Below, piece by piece: positions 21,113 to 30,913 of a stretch of DNA of 64,000 nt. Position 1 is the stretch's first letter, and each line of letters opens with the position of its first letter. The notes under the pieces were generated by a model that did no database searches, was not told the origin of the DNA, and was given only the letters and a program-made list of their open reading frames with translations. A program made the translations under genes and the position numbers. Source of the DNA: Azospirillum ramasamyi (GTDB taxonomy: Bacteria > Pseudomonadota > Alphaproteobacteria > Azospirillales > Azospirillaceae); assembly GCF_003233655.1 (NCBI RefSeq), contig NZ_CP029829.1, forward strand, positions 1,002,978-1,066,977. Reading direction: 5' to 3'.

Positions 21113-21616
21113 ATGTTTCCCGAGACCATCCGCGAGCTTGCAGCCCAGACTCTGGCCGAATACGGCCTTGCCGGCCACATGATCGCCACCGCCGAGTCCT
21201 GCACCGGCGGGCTGATCGCCGGTGCGCTGACCGACATCGCCGGATCGTCCAAGGTGGTGGACCGCGGCTTCGTCACCTACACCAACATCGCCAAGACCGA
21301 GATGCTCGGCGTTCCGGCCAGCCTGCTGCATGCCCATGGCGCCGTCAGCCCGGAGGTCGCGGTCGCGATGGCGGTGGGCGCGCTGGCGAAGTCGCGGGCG
21401 GACGTGACCGTGGCGGTGACGGGAATCGCCGGCCCCGGCGGCGCCACCGAGACCAAGCCGGTCGGCCGCGTCTATATCGCCACCGCGGTGCGCGGCGGTG
21501 CGGCCAAGGCCAAGGAATACACCTTCCCCGGCGACCGTGACGCCGTGCGGATGGCGACCGTCCAGTCGGCGTTGGAGCGGCTGCGGTCGGCCCGTCCGGC
21601 TGAAAGCCTGCGCTGA
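21113..21616 (+). CDS. pncC: Nicotinamide-nucleotide amidohydrolase (CinA C-terminal family)
   Basis: A 167-residue stand-alone CinA C-terminal domain with TAESCTGGLIAGALTDIAGS (catalytic Ser), FVTYTNIAKTEMLGV and VAVTGIAGPGGATETKPVGR. It deamidates NMN to nicotinic acid mononucleotide in NAD salvage. The N-terminal MoeA-like domain of full CinA is absent, as in many proteobacteria. It follows ispDF by 40 bases on the same strand, likely in one transcript. Confidence 0.92.
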   Translation: MFPETIRELAAQTLAEYGLAGHMIATAESCTGGLIAGALTDIAGSSKVVDRGFVTYTNIAKTEMLGVPASLLHAHGAVSPEVAVAMAVGALAKSRADVTVAVTGIAGPGGATETKPVGRVYIATAVRGGAAKAKEYTFPGDRDAVRMATVQSALERLRSARPAESLR

Positions 21617-21657
21617 AGAATCACGTACAAACTCTTCATGAATAAGGAAAAATTTGG

Positions 21658-21846
21658 ATGCCGACCATCAATATCCAGCTTTTCGAAGGCCGCACGACCG
21701 AGCAGAAGCGCGAATACGCCAAGGCGCTGACCGAGGCGACCGTGAAGGTGCTCGGCTGCTCGCCCGCGGCGGTGGACATCATCTTCCAGGATGTGAAGAA
21801 GAGCGACTGGGCCAGCGGCGGGGAGCTGTGGTCGGACAAGACCTGA
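21658..21846 (+). CDS. 4-oxalocrotonate tautomerase family protein
   Basis: A 62-residue protein starting MPTINIQLFEGRTTEQKREY; after Met removal Pro-1 is the catalytic base of the tautomerase superfamily. The length and the KALTEATVKVLGCSPAAVDI segment fit 4-OT monomers that assemble as hexamers. No aromatic degradation genes are nearby, so the substrate is unknown. It may be the last gene of the ispDF-pncC transcript. Confidence 0.85.
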   Translation: MPTINIQLFEGRTTEQKREYAKALTEATVKVLGCSPAAVDIIFQDVKKSDWASGGELWSDKT

Positions 21847-21876
21847 CCCGGCCGCTTTCATCAGGCCCGCAGGGCG

Positions 21877-22332
21877 TCACGCCGGTTGCGTCGCCCTGCC
21901 CGGCCCATACAGCTGCGCCGCCCGCGTCTCGAAGGCCTGCACCATGCGGCGCACCGCTTCGTTGAACAGCAGGCCCATGATCTTCTGCAGCATCTTCGAG
22001 CGGAACTCGAAATCGACGAAGAAGTCGACGCAGCAGCCGCCGGGATGGTCGTTGAAGATCCAGTGGTTGTTCAGGTACTGGAACGGCCCGTCGGTGTACT
22101 GCACGTCGATGCGGCAGGCGGATTCGTTCAGCTCCACCCGCGAGGTGAAGCGTTCGCGGACCATCTTGAAGCCGATGATCAGGTCCGCGAACATGACGTT
22201 GTCTTCGCGCTTGCGGATTCGGGCCGCCAGGCACCAGGGCAGAAACTCCGGATACTTCTCCACGTCGGCGACAAGGTCGTACATCTGCCGGGGCGTGTAG
22301 GGAAGAACCTTCTTTTCCGCGTGCGTGGGCAT
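21877..22332 (-). CDS. ratA: RatA/Coq10-type START-domain protein
   Basis: A 151-residue SRPBCC-fold protein with PYTPRQMYDLVADVEKYPEF and LPWCLAARI, typical of the Coq10/RatA family, and a closing RMVQAFETRAAQLYGPG helix. Members bind ubiquinone or similar lipids; E. coli RatA was also described as inhibiting 70S assembly. In alphaproteobacteria this gene often follows lipA, as here with a 36-base gap. It ends the pdh-lipA block and is convergent with the tautomerase gene. Confidence 0.85.
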   Translation of the reverse strand: MPTHAEKKVLPYTPRQMYDLVADVEKYPEFLPWCLAARIRKREDNVMFADLIIGFKMVRERFTSRVELNESACRIDVQYTDGPFQYLNNHWIFNDHPGGCCVDFFVDFEFRSKMLQKIMGLLFNEAVRRMVQAFETRAAQLYGPGRATQPA

Positions 22333-22368
22333 GCCCGTACCATATCCTTTCTTATTGAGCCGCCTGCA

Positions 22369-23325
22369 TCAGGCGGCCGCGACCCCCAGCTTGCGCAGCC
22401 GGGCTTCGCGCAGCTTCTCGAAATCGGCGCCCGCATGATAGGACGAGCGCGTCAGTGGCGACGAGGCCACCAGCAGGAAGCCCTTGCCGCGGCCGACAGT
22501 GGAATAACCGTCGAACTCCTCGGGAGTCACGAAGCGATCCACCGCCGCATGCTTGGGCGTCGGCTGGAGATACTGCCCAATCGTCAGAAAGTCCACATCG
22601 GCGGAGCGCAGATCATCCATCACCTGCCCGATCTCCTCCTTCGTCTCGCCCAGCCCGACCATCAGGCCGGACTTGGTGAAGATGGTCGGGTCGAGTTCCT
22701 TCACCCGCGCCAGCAGCTGCAGCGAGGCGAAATAGCGCGCGCCCGGACGGATGTTGGGGTACAGGCGGGGAACCGTCTCCAGATTGTGGTTGAAGACGTC
22801 GGGCTTGGCCTCCACCACCACCTCGACCGCACCCTTCTTCTTCTGGAAGTCGGGGGTGAGGATCTCGATGGTCGTTTCCGGCGAGGCGGCGCGGACGGCG
22901 CGGATGGTGCGGGCGAAATGCTCGGCGCCGCCGTCGGCCAGATCGTCGCGGTCGACCGAGGTGATGACCACATGGCTGAGCTTGAGCTTGCCGACCGCCT
23001 CGGCCACATTGTCCGGCTCATGCGGGTCCAGCAGGTCCGGCCGCCCGGTCTCGACATTGCAGAAGGCGCAGCCGCGCGTGCAGATCGAGCCCAGGATCAT
23101 GAAGGTGGCGTGCTTGTGCTTCCAGCACTCCCCGATGTTCGGGCAGGCGGCCTCTTCGCACACGGTGTTCAGCTTCAGCCCGCGCATCAGTTGGCGGGTT
23201 TCGTTGTATTCCTGGCTCATCGGCGCTTTGACCCGGATCCAGGCCGGTTTGCGCTGGATCGGGTTGTCGGGCTTATGGGCCTTTTCGGGGTGGCGCAGCT
23301 TCTCGGTCTGGTCGACGAGGGTCAT
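22369..23325 (-). CDS. lipA: Lipoyl synthase
   Basis: The 318-residue radical SAM enzyme carries both iron-sulfur motifs: the auxiliary cluster cysteines in [16 protein letters not shown] and the radical SAM C-x3-C-x2-C in [35 protein letters not shown] and the [13 protein letters not shown]-terminus with the conserved RSSY are also present. It inserts sulfur into octanoyl groups on lipoyl domains, including those of PdhB and PdhC encoded upstream in the same direction. The context supplies enzyme and cofactor together. Confidence 0.96.
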   Translation of the reverse strand: MTLVDQTEKLRHPEKAHKPDNPIQRKPAWIRVKAPMSQEYNETRQLMRGLKLNTVCEEAACPNIGECWKHKHATFMILGSICTRGCAFCNVETGRPDLLDPHEPDNVAEAVGKLKLSHVVITSVDRDDLADGGAEHFARTIRAVRAASPETTIEILTPDFQKKKGAVEVVVEAKPDVFNHNLETVPRLYPNIRPGARYFASLQLLARVKELDPTIFTKSGLMVGLGETKEEIGQVMDDLRSADVDFLTIGQYLQPTPKHAAVDRFVTPEEFDGYSTVGRGKGFLLVASSPLTRSSYHAGADFEKLREARLRKLGVAAA

Positions 23326-23388
23326 GGTCTAAAGCTCCCGACGGCCGACGCGATGCCCCGGCCCCGACAAATAGATGCGATGAGGGTG

Positions 23389-23886
23389 TCAAACCCGCCA
23401 TTCCGGCGGAAACAGTTCGGCCGGATAGGCCGGATCGAGCGCCTGGTCAAGCGTGAAAGGCGACTTGACCGGGAAATGGCCGTCCGGGGTATCCGCCTCG
23501 TCGGCGGCATCCAGCCGGGCCTTTCGGTAGGTCTTGTCGAACATCGAGGCGATGTGGGGCCGCAAGCTGGGACTGGCGGCGATCTCATCCACCAGCCGGT
23601 CACGCTGCTCGCGGATCGTCCGCCGCCAGCCGCGCTCGCACCGCTCGCGCAGGTCCGGGCAGAACAGCCATTTCAACAGATGGGTCAGGAGAACCCGCAA
23701 ACGGCTGTCGATCTCGGATTTCTGGCTGCGGCCCATGCTCTCGATCTCCTCGGCGACGTTCTCCCAATCGACCGGGGCATTGTTCCGCTCGGCGCCGGCA
23801 CGGCGAAGCTCCTGCGCCTGGGCTTGGGTCCAGGCGTAGAAATCCTCGTCATAAGCGGCGCTGCTGCGGTCCATGGCTCCGTCCAA
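23389..23886 (-). CDS. DUF29 family protein
   Basis: A 165-residue soluble protein with the features of DUF29: YDEDFYAWTQAQAQELRRAG near the start, VDWENVAEEIESMGRSQKSE, LRVLLTHLLKWLFCPDLRER, and a C-terminal FPPEWRV. DUF29 is abundant in cyanobacteria and Azospirillum-like genomes and has no established function. It lies between lpdA and lipA, an unusual insertion in this block. Confidence 0.8.
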   Translation of the reverse strand: MDGAMDRSSAAYDEDFYAWTQAQAQELRRAGAERNNAPVDWENVAEEIESMGRSQKSEIDSRLRVLLTHLLKWLFCPDLRERCERGWRRTIREQRDRLVDEIAASPSLRPHIASMFDKTYRKARLDAADEADTPDGHFPVKSPFTLDQALDPAYPAELFPPEWRV

Positions 23887-23917
23887 AGGGGAAAAACGTC
23901 ACCTCGGAAAATCTTAT

Positions 23918-25315
23918 TTAAAAGTGGATCGCACGGCCATAGGCATCAAGGACCGACTCATGCATCATTTCCGACAGGGTCGGGTGCGGGAACACCGTAT
24001 GCATCAGTTCGGCCTCGGTCAGCTCCGAAGACTTGGCGATGCCGTAGCCCTGGATCAGCTCGGTCACTTCCGCGCCGATCATGTGGGCGCCCAGCATCTC
24101 GCCGGTCTTGGCGTCGAAGATGGTCTTGATCATGCCTTCCGGCTCGCCGAGCGCGATGGCCTTGCCGTTGCCGATGAAGGGGAAGCGGCCGACCTTGATC
24201 TCGTAGCCGGCTTCCCGAGCCTTCTTCTCCGTCAGGCCGACCGACGCGATCTGCGGGTGCGAGTAGGTGCAGCCCGGGATGTTGCGGACGTTCAGCGCAT
24301 GCGGATGCTTGCCGGCAATGTGTTCGGCCACGATCACGCCTTCGTGGCTGGCCTTGTGGGCGAGCCAGGGGGCGCCGGTCACGTCGCCGATGGCGTACAC
24401 GCCCGGCTCGTCGGTCTCGCACATGGCGTTGGTCTGGATGTGGCCGCGGTCGGTCTTGACCTTGGTGTTCTCCAGCCCCAGCCCCTCGGTGTTCGGGCTG
24501 ATGCCGACGGCGACGATGACGCGGTCGACCGTGATGTCCTCGGTCTTGCCGCCGGCCTCGACGGCCACGGTCACGCTGTCGGCGGCCTTGCGCAGGTTGC
24601 CGGCCTTGCCGCCGGTGATGATGCGCATGCCCTGCTTTTCGAAGGCTTTACGGGCCATTGCGGAGATTTCCTCATCCTCCACCGGAAGGATGCGGTCCAT
24701 CACCTCGACCACGGTGACCTTGGCGCCCAAAGCGTTGTAGAAGCTGGCGAATTCGATGCCGATGGCGCCGGAGCCGATGACCAGCAGCGACTTCGGCATG
24801 GAATCCGGGGTCATCGCCTTGCGATAGGTCCAGACCAGCTTGCCGTCATCCTCCAGCCCCGGCAGCGTGCGGGCGCGGGCCCCGGTGGCGATGATGATGT
24901 GCTTGGCGCCGAAGGTGCCGACCGGGGCCTCGCCCTTGGTGACCGCGACCTGACCCTTGCCGATCAGCTTGGCCGTGCCTTCGATCACCGCGACCTTGTT
25001 CTTCTTCAGCAGGTGCTTGACGCCGCTGTTCAATTGCCCGGCGACCTTGCGCGAGCGGGCGACGACCTTGTCCAGGTCGAAGGACGGGTTCTGGATCACC
25101 AGACCGTAGTCGGCGGCGTGCTTGGCGAGATGCAGCACCTCGGCCGAGCGCAGCAGCGCCTTGGTCGGGATGCAGCCCCAGTTCAGGCAGATGCCGCCCA
25201 GGTTCTCACGCTCGATGACCGCGGTGTGCAGGCCCAGCTGCGCGGCGCGGATCGCCGCCACGTAACCGCCCGGCCCGCCGCCGATGACGATGACGTCGTA
25301 ATTCATGTCGGCCAA
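23918..25315 (-). CDS. lpdA: Dihydrolipoyl dehydrogenase (E3)
   Basis: The FAD/NAD flavoprotein begins MNYDVIVIGGGPGGYVAAIR and has the redox disulfide GGICLNWGCIPTKALL. The NAD-binding segment is LLVIGSGAIGIEFASFYNALG, and the C-terminal His-Glu pair lies in HPTLSEMMHESVLDAYG. It reoxidises lipoyl groups of pyruvate dehydrogenase. A TTG at 25315 follows GGGGAG at good spacing and is preferred (465 residues); the ATG at 25306 is also possible. It follows the chorismate mutase-like gene by 15 bases. Confidence 0.95.
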   Translation of the reverse strand: MADMNYDVIVIGGGPGGYVAAIRAAQLGLHTAVIERENLGGICLNWGCIPTKALLRSAEVLHLAKHAADYGLVIQNPSFDLDKVVARSRKVAGQLNSGVKHLLKKNKVAVIEGTAKLIGKGQVAVTKGEAPVGTFGAKHIIIATGARARTLPGLEDDGKLVWTYRKAMTPDSMPKSLLVIGSGAIGIEFASFYNALGAKVTVVEVMDRILPVEDEEISAMARKAFEKQGMRIITGGKAGNLRKAADSVTVAVEAGGKTEDITVDRVIVAVGISPNTEGLGLENTKVKTDRGHIQTNAMCETDEPGVYAIGDVTGAPWLAHKASHEGVIVAEHIAGKHPHALNVRNIPGCTYSHPQIASVGLTEKKAREAGYEIKVGRFPFIGNGKAIALGEPEGMIKTIFDAKTGEMLGAHMIGAEVTELIQGYGIAKSSELTEAELMHTVFPHPTLSEMMHESVLDAYGRAIHF

Positions 25316-25330
25316 GGGTGTTCTCCCCAT

Positions 25331-25633
25331 TCAGGAGCGAGGCGCATCCTCGGGGCCGGCGGCAAAGATGCCTTCCTCGACCCGGCCCGCCTCGTCGATG
25401 ATCGTCTGGTACAGGGTGGCCATGAAGTCCGGATCCAGGCCGTAGGCCAGGCCCGCCTCGGCCGCCCGCCGCTTGACCGCTTCCACGCGGTCGGGCAGGA
25501 CGGCCGGCAGGTTCTCCGCCATCTTCACCGCTGCAACGCGGTGGACGACGGACAGGCGCTTGCCCAGCAGGGCGACGATCTCGTCGTCGATGGCGTCGAT
25601 CTCGGCGCGGAGCGGGGCAAGGCTTTTCGACAT
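25331..25633 (-). CDS. Chorismate mutase-family protein inside the PDH operon
   Basis: The 100-residue all-helical product matches the AroQ fold: LAPLRAEIDAIDDEIVALLG, then KRLSVVHRVAAVKMAEN with the active-site Arg/Lys pattern, LPDRVEAVKRRAAEAGLAYG, and a last helix DFMATLYQTIIDEAGRVEE. It may interconvert chorismate and prephenate, or act as an isochorismate pyruvate-lyase-like protein. It is wedged between pdhC (20-base gap) and lpdA (15-base gap), so it is co-transcribed with PDH. Why a shikimate-pathway fold sits there is not clear. Confidence 0.8.
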   Translation of the reverse strand: MSKSLAPLRAEIDAIDDEIVALLGKRLSVVHRVAAVKMAENLPAVLPDRVEAVKRRAAEAGLAYGLDPDFMATLYQTIIDEAGRVEEGIFAAGPEDAPRS

Positions 25634-25653
25634 GGAACCGGATCCTCAAACCA

Positions 25654-27009
25654 TCAGAGCAGCATCGAGAGCGGATCCTCGAGCAGCTTCTTCACTGCCG
25701 CAAGGAATTCCGCACCGACGGCGCCATCGGCCACGCGGTGGTCGAAGGTGCCGGTCAGGCTCATCACCGTGGCGATGGCCAGGGCGCCGTCCTTCACCAC
25801 CGGACGCTGTTCGCTGGCGCCGACGGCCAGGATGCAGGCCTGCGGCGGGTTGATGATCGCCGCGAACTGCTTGATCCCCATCATGCCCAGGTTGGAGATG
25901 GAGATGGTGCCGCCCTGATACTCTTCCGGCTTCAGCGCGTTGTCGCGCGCCTTCTTGGCCAGAGCCTTCATCTCGTTGGAGATGTCGGCCAGCCCCTTGG
26001 TCTCCGCCTTCTTGACGATCGGGGTGATCAGCCCGGTCGGGGTGGCGACGGCGACCGAGATGTCGGCATGCTGGAACTGCAGCATCGCCTCGTCGGTCCA
26101 GGCGGCGTTCAGCGCCGGGACCTTCTTCAGCGCCAGCGCCACGGCGCGGATGATGAAGTCGTTCACCGACAGCTTGTAGGCGTCCGACCGGCCGTTCAGC
26201 TCGGCACGGACCTTCATCAGCGCATCGATCTCGACATCCACCGTCAGGTAATAGTCGGGGACCGTGCGCGTCACCTCGCTCAGGCGCTTGGCGATGGTCT
26301 TGCGCATGCCGCTGTTCGGCACGGCGGTGTAGGCCATGCCCAGCTTGTCGGCGAGCGCCTTCGCGTCCACGCCCTCGGCCTTCGCCGGGGCCGGAGCGGC
26401 GGCGGGAGCCGGCGCGGCGGTGGCCGGAGCAGCCGTCGAAGCCTGGGCCGGAGCAGCGGCGGCCTTGGCGGGGCCGGCGGCCTTGGCGGCTTCCACGTCG
26501 GCCTTGACGATGCGGCCGTGCGGGCCGCTGCCCTTGACGGTCTTCAGGTCCACGCCGGCCTGTTCGGCGATGCGGCGGGCCAGCGGGCTGGCGAACACGC
26601 GCTGGCCGGAAGCCGCCGGGGCCGGAGCGGCGGCGGGAGCCGCGGCAGGAGCCGGGGCCGGAGCCGCTGTGGCCGGGGCGGCCGCCGGAGCGGGAGCCGC
26701 AGCCGGTGCGGCGGCGGGAGCCGGGGCGGGAGACGAGCCGGCCGAGGCCAGCGCGCTCTCGTCCTCGCCCTCTTCCAGCAGGATGGCGATGGGGGTATTC
26801 ACCGCCACGCCCTGGCTGCCGGCCGGGACCAGGATCTTGCCGATGCGGCCTTCATCGACCGCTTCGACTTCCATGGTGGCCTTGTCGGTCTCGATCTCGG
26901 CGAGCACGTCGCCGGACTTCACCGTGTCGCCTTCCTTCTTCAGCCACTTGGCGAGGTTGCCCTCGGTCATCGTGGGCGAGAGGGCGGGCATCAGAATCTG
27001 AACGGTCAT
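25654..27009 (-). CDS. pdhC: Pyruvate dehydrogenase E2, dihydrolipoamide acetyltransferase
   Basis: A single lipoyl domain (residues about 1-80, lipoyl Lys in [11 protein letters not shown]) is joined by Ala/Pro-rich linkers to a peripheral-subunit binding domain ([20 protein letters not shown]) and a catalytic domain ending in [16 protein letters not shown], which has the catalytic His and DG. Length is 451 residues. It forms the core of the PDH complex and moves acetyl groups to CoA. It lies 16 bases after pdhB. The lipoyl domain is nearly identical to that on PdhB. Confidence 0.97.
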   Translation of the reverse strand: MTVQILMPALSPTMTEGNLAKWLKKEGDTVKSGDVLAEIETDKATMEVEAVDEGRIGKILVPAGSQGVAVNTPIAILLEEGEDESALASAGSSPAPAPAAAPAAAPAPAAAPATAAPAPAPAAAPAAAPAPAASGQRVFASPLARRIAEQAGVDLKTVKGSGPHGRIVKADVEAAKAAGPAKAAAAPAQASTAAPATAAPAPAAAPAPAKAEGVDAKALADKLGMAYTAVPNSGMRKTIAKRLSEVTRTVPDYYLTVDVEIDALMKVRAELNGRSDAYKLSVNDFIIRAVALALKKVPALNAAWTDEAMLQFQHADISVAVATPTGLITPIVKKAETKGLADISNEMKALAKKARDNALKPEEYQGGTISISNLGMMGIKQFAAIINPPQACILAVGASEQRPVVKDGALAIATVMSLTGTFDHRVADGAVGAEFLAAVKKLLEDPLSMLL

Positions 27010-27025
27010 CCTATCAGCCCTCCTC

Positions 27026-28441
<1,416 letters not shown>

Positions 28442-28561
28442 TCCTCAACCTCCGGCGGCGCGGGGGAATCCGGTTGCCGCTCCCAATCCGGGGGCAACCC
28501 GTTCCGGCCGGCGCCGCTCCTGCTTTTCGTTGACGTCAGGACCAGACGGTGGATTCGACGA

Positions 28562-29581
28562 TCAGGTCTCGACCAGGATGTCGGTCCACAGTTCCGACGG
28601 ATCGGGCTCGGGGCTCTGCTGCGCGAACTCGGCCGATTCGATGACGATCGCCTTCACCTCGCGATCGATCTCCTTCAGCTTGTCCTCGTCGGCGTGGCCG
28701 CCGCCCAGCAGCTTGGCCTTCAGCTGGTCGATGGGATCGGACTCCGACCGCATCTTCTCGACCTCCTCCTTCGTCCGGTACTTGGCCGGATCGGACATGG
28801 AGTGGCCGCGGTAGCGGTAGGTCTTCATCTCCAGGATGACCGGGCCGTTGCCCTCGCGGATGTAGTTCACCCACTGGTCGGCGGCGGCCTTGACCTCGAG
28901 CACGTCCATCCCGTTGACCTGATAGCCGGGGATGCCGTAGGCGGCGCCGCGCTGGTGCAGTTCACCGGCCGAGGCGCGCTCCTGCGAGGTGCCCATGGCA
29001 TACTTGTTGTTTTCGATGACGAACAGCACCGGCAGCTTCCACAGCGCCGCCATGTTGAAGCTCTCGTACACCTGGCCCTGGTTGATCGCGCCGTCGCCGC
29101 AATAGACCGCGGAGACGCCGCCGTCATTCAGGTACTTGTGAGCGAAGGCCAGGCCGGTGCCGAGCGGAACCTGGCCGCCGACGATGCCGTGGCCGCCGTA
29201 GAAGTTCTTCTCGCGGCTGAACATGTGCATCGAGCCGCCCTTGCCCTTGGAGTAGCCTCCGATGCGGCCGGTCAGCTCGGCCATCACGCCCTTGGCTTCC
29301 ATGCCGCAGGCCAGCATGTGGCCGTGGTCGCGGTAGCTGGTGATGACGGTGTCGCCCTGCTTCAGCGCGGCCTGCACGCCGACCACGACGGCTTCCTGGC
29401 CGATGTAGAGATGGCAGAAGCCGCCGATCAGGCCCATGCCGTACAGCTGGCCCGCCTTCTCTTCGAAGCGGCGGATCAGCAGCATCTCGCGGTAGTAATG
29501 AAGAAGTTCTTCGGAAGAGACGGCTTGAGCGGGCGCGGTGTCGGTCTGCGCCTTGGTCGGACGGCGTCGGGACGCGGCCAT
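28562..29581 (-). CDS. pdhA: Pyruvate dehydrogenase E1 alpha subunit
   Basis: The thiamine-diphosphate motif is visible as YCGDGAINQGQVYESFNMAA with the closing N in ENNKYAMGT. Other family segments are RRFEEKAGQLYGMGLIGGF near the start and TYRYRGHSMSDPAKYRTKEE, the phosphorylation-loop region. The ATG at 29581 has an excellent GGGGAGGAATC site and gives 339 residues; an upstream start at 29608 is less likely. It heads the pdhABC block. Two palindromes occur in the upstream region. Its cofactor need links it loosely to the thiamine transporter at 2.3 kb. Confidence 0.97.
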   Translation of the reverse strand: MAASRRRPTKAQTDTAPAQAVSSEELLHYYREMLLIRRFEEKAGQLYGMGLIGGFCHLYIGQEAVVVGVQAALKQGDTVITSYRDHGHMLACGMEAKGVMAELTGRIGGYSKGKGGSMHMFSREKNFYGGHGIVGGQVPLGTGLAFAHKYLNDGGVSAVYCGDGAINQGQVYESFNMAALWKLPVLFVIENNKYAMGTSQERASAGELHQRGAAYGIPGYQVNGMDVLEVKAAADQWVNYIREGNGPVILEMKTYRYRGHSMSDPAKYRTKEEVEKMRSESDPIDQLKAKLLGGGHADEDKLKEIDREVKAIVIESAEFAQQSPEPDPSELWTDILVET

Positions 29582-29683
29582 GATTCCTCCCCAGGGTTCA
29601 AGCGGCATTGGGCCTTACAACAGCCCTTGCCGCCGCGCGTTGCGGGCGTGCGAAAGCCCGCACCGGAAGCGAATATGGCGCGC

Positions 29684-29712
29684 ACACTACACGAGCTTTG
29701 AAGCTCGCGCAA
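29684..29712 (-). promoter_or_regulatory. Candidate pdhA promoter with palindrome in the spacer
   Basis: On the minus strand TTGCGC (29712-29707) and TAGTGT (29689-29684) are 17 bases apart. The spacer is almost filled by the palindrome CGAGCTTTGAAGCTCG (29692-29707), 7-base arms around two bases. A protein bound there would block RNA polymerase. The boxes are only moderately close to consensus. A 7-base-arm hairpin, TGCGGGC with GCCCGCA, lies at 29641-29662 in the leader. Confidence 0.4.
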
Positions 29713-29738
29713 ATATCTGTTTTTGCAGCGCTATTTTC

Positions 29739-29761
29739 GATTAACCGGAATTCGGTTAATC
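29739..29761. promoter_or_regulatory. Palindromic operator candidate upstream of pdhA
   Basis: GATTAACCG (29739-29747) and CGGTTAATC (29753-29761) are perfect 9-base inverted repeats around GAATT. The element lies between the ftsB stop and the pdhA start, about 30 bases upstream of the candidate pdhA -35 box, which is suitable for an activator or repressor. No matching known consensus was recognised. Confidence 0.55.
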
Positions 29762-29773
29762 TGCTGATTTCCC

Positions 29774-30145
29774 CTACTTCTGTGCCGCGCCCCCTTCAGG
29801 CTCGACCAGTTTCGGCAGCTTGACGATGACGTCGCGCGGGTTGGAGAAGTTCAGCATCAGCCGCGCCCGCTCCTCCAGCATGTCGGGATCGAGCCCGTCG
29901 CTGCGCAGAAGCTGGGCGCGCCTCTCCATCTCCTCCCGTTCGGTGCGGAGTTGGGTCAGGACCTCTTCGGCCTGGGCGATCTCCCCCTGGATCTGCTTCA
30001 TCGCCACCAGCCCGCGATCGCCATGGATCGCGTAGTAGGCGAAGTAGGCGACCACACAGGCGCACAGCGCCGGCATGATTGCTTGGCGAATCGCGCTTTT
30101 GGCGGCGCGGGCGAGCGTGTCGGTGAAGTCGGCGAACATCGTCAT
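29774..30145 (-). CDS. ftsB: FtsB/DivIC-type septum formation initiator
   Basis: A 123-residue bitopic protein: a short cytoplasmic start, one membrane helix (IMPALCACVVAYFAYYAI), then a coiled coil (MKQIQGEIAQAEEVLTQLRTEREEMERRAQLL) and the GLDPDMLEERARLMLNFSNP motif of the DivIC family. It links early and late divisome proteins with FtsL and FtsQ in the periplasm. Location directly upstream of pdhA is common in alphaproteobacteria, where eno often precedes it; eno is not present here. Confidence 0.88.
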   Translation of the reverse strand: MTMFADFTDTLARAAKSAIRQAIMPALCACVVAYFAYYAIHGDRGLVAMKQIQGEIAQAEEVLTQLRTEREEMERRAQLLRSDGLDPDMLEERARLMLNFSNPRDVIVKLPKLVEPEGGAAQK

Positions 30146-30540
30146 GGTCCGAGGATGGAATCACAGCGGCTTTCCACCGGTCAAACGAAAAAGATGGAAC
30201 AGGCAAGTCGCAAAAGTGTCGTGTTCTTTGCGCAACCCAGTAATGGGTACCTACCACGGCCACGCCACAAGTTTTCAGAACGTATCGTGAAAGTTTCCGT
30301 GCCTGCCGGTGGGGGAATGCGTGGGGGAATGCGTGGAGGATTCCGGCCGCCCGGCCGGTGCGCCCGGGGCCGTCGCTGCACGGCACCCACTCGACATAGT
30401 GCTAAGGACGAATGGAATGAAACCGGCGGTGGCGTGTTTGGACCGGCACGGCGTTGCCGGAGCCGCACCGGGCTAGCGAATGCGCTTTCGGTTGCCGGAT
30501 TCCAGAGCGGCGCCGCCCAATGGCTGAGGAGATACACTCC
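30146..30540. other. 395-base intergenic region with no convincing gene
   Basis: This divergent region between ftsB and the small lipoprotein gene must hold both promoters. No ORF with plausible coding features was found. The main structure is a three-copy 12-base tandem repeat at 30310-30345, listed separately. A weak GGAAT-N16-TGTT motif at 30414 resembles an EcfG promoter but has a mismatch in the key box. Confidence 0.5.
30310..30345. repeat. Three-copy 12-base tandem repeat
   Basis: TGGGGGAATGCG occurs twice in perfect tandem (30310-30321, 30322-30333), followed by a degenerate third copy TGGAGGATTCCG (30334-30345). It lies midway in the ftsB/lipoprotein intergenic gap. It may be a slippage product or an array of half-sites. 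Confidence 0.65.
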
Positions 30541-30852
30541 ATGCGCAGCAAGTTTCTGATCGCGGCCCTCCCCGCCCTGCTTCTGGGGCTGGCGGCCTGC
30601 GACGACCAGAACGCCCAGAACTCCAACGCGACGAACCAGAGCAGCCCGACCACGAGCAGCGGGTCCAGCAGCGGCTCCACCACGACCCCGCCGCCCTCCA
30701 CCGGAGTTCCGGTTCAGGGCGGAACCTCCGGCAACTCGATGAACGAGAGGAGCGGCGCCACCACCACGGTGCCGGGCGGCTCCACGGCCGGCGGGTCGGC
30801 CGGCGGCGGCGCCAGCACCGGCGGCTCGTCCACCTCGTCGGGCACCCAGTAA
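30541..30852 (+). CDS. Small low-complexity lipoprotein
   Basis: The 103-residue product has a lipoprotein signal (MRSKFLIAALPALLLGLAAC) with lipobox L-A-A-C, so Cys-20 would be lipidated. The mature part is a low-complexity Ser/Thr/Gly/Asn/Pro chain (for example SSGSSSGSTTTPPPSTG, GSTAGGSAGGGASTGGSS), presumably disordered and surface or periplasm exposed. The upstream GAGGAG is a fair ribosome binding site. A clear terminator follows at 30883. The family is unknown. Confidence 0.65.
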   Translation: MRSKFLIAALPALLLGLAACDDQNAQNSNATNQSSPTTSSGSSSGSTTTPPPSTGVPVQGGTSGNSMNERSGATTTVPGGSTAGGSAGGGASTGGSSTSSGTQ

Positions 30853-30882
30853 AGTCGGGCCTTCGTCAAGCCCGCGGAACAC

Positions 30883-30913
30883 CCCCTCTCCCATTCCGGG
30901 AGAGGGGCGTTTT
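30883..30913 (+). terminator. Rho-independent terminator after the lipoprotein gene
   Basis: CCCCTCTCCC (30883-30892) pairs perfectly with GGGAGAGGGG (30898-30907) around ATTCC, followed by CGTTTT. The same CCCTCTCCC/GGGAGAGGG stem occurs after rnhA at 45169, suggesting a genome-wide terminator-type palindrome. Confidence 0.8.

Noticed and set aside
30414..30438. EcfG-like promoter GGAAT-N16-TGTT before the lipoprotein
   Set aside because: The -35 box has a mismatch at a conserved base and no supporting context was found.
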